This document shows positions 61,398-64,000 of a stretch of 64,000 bases of DNA, piece after piece. The notes beneath the pieces are model-generated. The model did no database searches, was not told the DNA's origin, and saw only the letters and a program-made list of their open reading frames with translations. Made by a program: the position numbers and the translations under genes. Source of the stretch: Amaricoccus macauensis (GTDB lineage Bacteria > Pseudomonadota > Alphaproteobacteria > Rhodobacterales > Rhodobacteraceae). The DNA lies in assembly GCF_014201905.1 (NCBI RefSeq), contig NZ_JACHFM010000001.1, positions 186,001 through 250,000 on the forward strand, written 5' to 3'. The first letter of the stretch is position 1, and each line of letters begins with the position of its first letter.

Positions 61398-64000
61398 ATG
61401 ACCACCGAGTCCACGGATACGAGTATCGACTACAAGGACACCCTGTTCCTTCCGAAGACCGACTTTCCCATGCGCGCCGGCCTGCCGCAGCGCGAGCCCG
61501 AGTGGCTGAAGCGCTGGGAGGATCTGCGGGTCTACGACCGGCTGCGCGAGACCGCGCACGGCCGGGTGCCGTTCGTGCTGCACGACGGCCCGCCCTACGC
61601 CAACGGCCACCTGCACATCGGGCACGCCCTCAACAAGGTGCTGAAGGACTTCATCGTCCGCTCGCAGCAGATGCTGGGCCGGGACTCGCGCTACGTACCC
61701 GGCTGGGACTGCCACGGCCTGCCGATCGAGTGGAAGATCGAGGAGCAGTACCGCGCGAAGGGCAAGTCGAAGGACGAGGTGCCGGTGAACGAGCTGCGCG
61801 CCGAGTGCCGCCGCTTCGCCGAGCACTGGGTGGGCATCCAGCGCGAGGAGTTCAAGCGGCTCGGCGTCACCGGCGACTGGGACGACCCCTATCTCACCAT
61901 GGACTTCCACGCCGAGGCGGTGATCGCCGACGAGTTCATGAAGTTCGTGATGAACGGCTCGCTCTATCTCGGCTCGAAGCCCGTCATGTGGTCGCCGGTC
62001 GAGAAGACCGCCCTCGCCGAGGCGGAGGTGGAGTATCACGACCACCAGAGTCATACGATCTGGGTGAAGTTCCCGGTGGTCGAGGGACCGGAGGCCCTGA
62101 AGGGCGCGAGCGTCGTGATCTGGACGACCACCCCCTGGACGATCCCGTCGAACCGTGGCGTGGCGTTCGCCTCGCGCATCTCCTACGGGCTCTACAAGGT
62201 GACGGCCGCTGCGGACGACAACTGGGCGAAGGCCGGTGACGTCCTCCTTCTCGCCGATCCGCTGGCGGCGGACGTGATGGGCGCGGCGCGGGTCGAGAGC
62301 TACGAGCGGGTGGGCGATGCCGGACCGCTCGAGGGCATCATGCTGGGCCACCCGCTGGCGGAGCTTGATCCCTTCTGGGCCTACGAGGTGCCGATGCTCG
62401 AGGGTGATTTCGTCACCGACGACGCGGGCACCGGATTCGTGCACACCGCGCCCTCGCACGGCCTCGACGACTACGAGCTCTTCGTGAAGAACGGCATGGT
62501 CGACCGGATGACCCACAACGTCACCGAGGACTCCTCCTTCGCCGAGCACGTGCCGTTCTTCGCCGGGCTCGCGGTGTTCGATCACAAGGGCAAGGAAGGC
62601 AAGGCCAACAAGGCGGTCATCGACAAGCTGGTCGAGGCCGGCGCCCTGCTGGCGCGGGGCCGGATGAAGCACAGCTATCCGCACTCCTGGCGCTCGAAGG
62701 CCCCGGTCATCTATCGCAACACTCCGCAGTGGTTCGTGGCGATCGACCGCCCGCTCGACGACGGGATGGGCACCTACGGCGCGACGATCCGCGAGCGGGC
62801 GCTCACCTCCATCGACCGGCTGGTGAGCTGGACGCCGCAGACCGGGCGCAACCGGCTCTATTCGATGATCGAGGCCCGACCCGACTGGGTGCTGTCGCGC
62901 CAGCGCGCCTGGGGCGTGCCGCTCACCTGCTTCGTGAAGCGCGCGCCGGACGGCACGGTCGAGATCCTGCGCGACCCGGCGGTCAACGCCCGGATCAAGG
63001 CGGCGTTCGAGACCGAAGGGGCGGATGCCTGGTTCGAGGCCGGCGCAAAGGAGCGGTTCCTCGGCAACGACCACCCGCACGCCGACTGGGATCGGGTGAC
63101 CGACATCCTCGACGTCTGGTTCGACTCCGGCTCCACCCACGCCTTCGCGCTCCGCGACCGGCCGGACGGCATCTGGCCGGCGTCGGTCTATCTGGAGGGC
63201 ACCGACCAGCATCGCGGCTGGTTCCACTCCTCGATGCTGCAGGCCTGCGGCACGCGGGGGCGCGCGCCCTATGACGCGGTGGTGACGCACGGCTTCACCC
63301 TCGACGAGAACGGCATGAAGATGTCGAAGTCGCTCGGCAACACCGTCTCGCCCGCCGACGTGGTGAAGCAGTACGGCGCCGACATCCTCCGGCTCTGGGT
63401 GGCGCAGACCGACTTCACCGTCGACCAGCGCATCGGCCCGGAGATCCTGAAGGGCACCGCCGACAGCTATCGGCGGCTCCGCAACACGCTGCGCTACATG
63501 CTGGGCGCGCTCGAAGGCTTCTCGGACGCCGAGCGGGTGGAGCCGCAGGCGATGCCGGAGCTGGAGCGCTTCGTGCTGCACAGGCTGTCGGAGCTTGACG
63601 GGGTGGTGCGCAAGGGCTTCGACGCCTTCGACTTCCAGGGGGTGTTCCAGGCGCTCTTCCAGTTCGCCACCGTCGATCTCTCGGCGTTCTGGTTCGATAT
63701 CCGCAAGGATGCCCTCTACTGCGACGCGCCGGGCGACCTGCGGCGCCGGGCGGTTCGCACGGTTATGGATGCGGTCTTCGCGCGCCTCGTCACCTGGCTG
63801 GCGCCGATTCTGCCGTTCACCATGGAAGAGGTCTGGCTCTCGCGCTTCCCCGGTGCGGAGTCCTCGGTGCATCTCGTCGACATCCCCGAGACCCCGGCCG
63901 ACTGGCTGAATGCCGGCCTCGCCGCGAAGTGGGAAGCGGTGCGCAAGGCGCGGCGCGTGGTGACGGGCGCGCTCGAGCTCGAGCGGCGCGAGAAGCGCAT
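61398..64000 (+). CDS. ileS: Isoleucyl-tRNA synthetase, 5' part
   Basis: The gene runs off the window; about 867 of the usual ~950 residues are visible. The class Ia motifs are present: HIGH at 73-76 in [23 protein letters not shown], the editing domain with [15 protein letters not shown], the signature [10 protein letters not shown] and KMSKS at 641-645. It charges tRNA-Ile in the cytoplasm and edits mischarged Val. ATG 61398 begins [20 protein letters not shown]; an in-frame TTG at 61383 is an alternative. Confidence 0.96.
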   Translation, partial: MTTESTDTSIDYKDTLFLPKTDFPMRAGLPQREPEWLKRWEDLRVYDRLRETAHGRVPFVLHDGPPYANGHLHIGHALNKVLKDFIVRSQQMLGRDSRYVPGWDCHGLPIEWKIEEQYRAKGKSKDEVPVNELRAECRRFAEHWVGIQREEFKRLGVTGDWDDPYLTMDFHAEAVIADEFMKFVMNGSLYLGSKPVMWSPVEKTALAEAEVEYHDHQSHTIWVKFPVVEGPEALKGASVVIWTTTPWTIPSNRGVAFASRISYGLYKVTAAADDNWAKAGDVLLLADPLAADVMGAARVESYERVGDAGPLEGIMLGHPLAELDPFWAYEVPMLEGDFVTDDAGTGFVHTAPSHGLDDYELFVKNGMVDRMTHNVTEDSSFAEHVPFFAGLAVFDHKGKEGKANKAVIDKLVEAGALLARGRMKHSYPHSWRSKAPVIYRNTPQWFVAIDRPLDDGMGTYGATIRERALTSIDRLVSWTPQTGRNRLYSMIEARPDWVLSRQRAWGVPLTCFVKRAPDGTVEILRDPAVNARIKAAFETEGADAWFEAGAKERFLGNDHPHADWDRVTDILDVWFDSGSTHAFALRDRPDGIWPASVYLEGTDQHRGWFHSSMLQACGTRGRAPYDAVVTHGFTLDENGMKMSKSLGNTVSPADVVKQYGADILRLWVAQTDFTVDQRIGPEILKGTADSYRRLRNTLRYMLGALEGFSDAERVEPQAMPELERFVLHRLSELDGVVRKGFDAFDFQGVFQALFQFATVDLSAFWFDIRKDALYCDAPGDLRRRAVRTVMDAVFARLVTWLAPILPFTMEEVWLSRFPGAESSVHLVDIPETPADWLNAGLAAKWEAVRKARRVVTGALELERREKR

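Overview
The window is about 68% G+C and comes from an alphaproteobacterium, most likely Rhodobacterales or Hyphomicrobiales. The evidence is a tRNA-His with A73 and no encoded G-1, a PcaQ-controlled pca operon, a DUF1150-Hsp20 pair, a TadD-like protein and the YcjX/YcjF pair. Nearly all of it is dense chromosomal coding DNA. No rRNA, CRISPR array or intact insertion sequence was found. The first gene (TadD-like) and the last (ileS) are cut by the window edges.

Layout. 1-4.3 kb: TadD tail, a decayed ISAs1-type transposase, tRNA-His, a hydrolase, and a lower-GC patch with a VOC protein. 4.4-15.7 kb: a catabolic cluster with a tripartite tricarboxylate transporter (tctCBA), three SDR dehydrogenases, a cupin, a GMC oxidoreductase, an Ldh-family dehydrogenase, a divergent GntR regulator and a GldA-like dehydrogenase. 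15.7-25.1 kb: a homodimeric pyruvate dehydrogenase E1, an envelope operon read leftward (thioesterase, MFS, MepA, phytase-like esterase) and gcvP.

25.4-32.8 kb is the most interesting part. A tightly coupled operon encodes a Rieske oxygenase resembling caffeine demethylases NdmA/B, a Rieske-less oxygenase resembling NdmC, a free-standing Rieske domain with one Cys ligand replaced by Asp, a GST homologue resembling NdmE, and an NdmD-like reductase lacking its Rieske domain. A LysR gene follows, then a purine permease fused to an OHCU-decarboxylase-like domain whose expected catalytic residues are changed. I read this as a rearranged methylxanthine/purine oxidation system in which NdmD is split in two with the GST gene between its halves.

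36.5-47.3 kb is a second purine module on the minus strand: xdhABC, an AzgA-type permease and a nucleoside (BMP-type) ABC transporter. Between xdhC and azgA lie three tandem ~61-bp units. Each can fold into the same hairpin with a conserved 3' tail, and the last ends at the azgA ribosome binding site. This is a strong candidate for a tandem purine-sensing RNA. Together the two modules suggest import of (methyl)purines or nucleosides, N-demethylation or hydroxylation, and oxidation to urate.

47.7-64 kb: an Hsp20/DUF1150 pair with a heat-shock-type promoter, the protocatechuate operon pcaDCHG-BKACE-pcaB with pcaQ and its operator, a low-GC DUF3800 gene of probable foreign origin, ycjX/ycjF, an isolated soxC-like/cytochrome c pair, and ileS. 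Decay is seen in three places: the transposase, a malate synthase G remnant, and possibly the region around the VOC gene.
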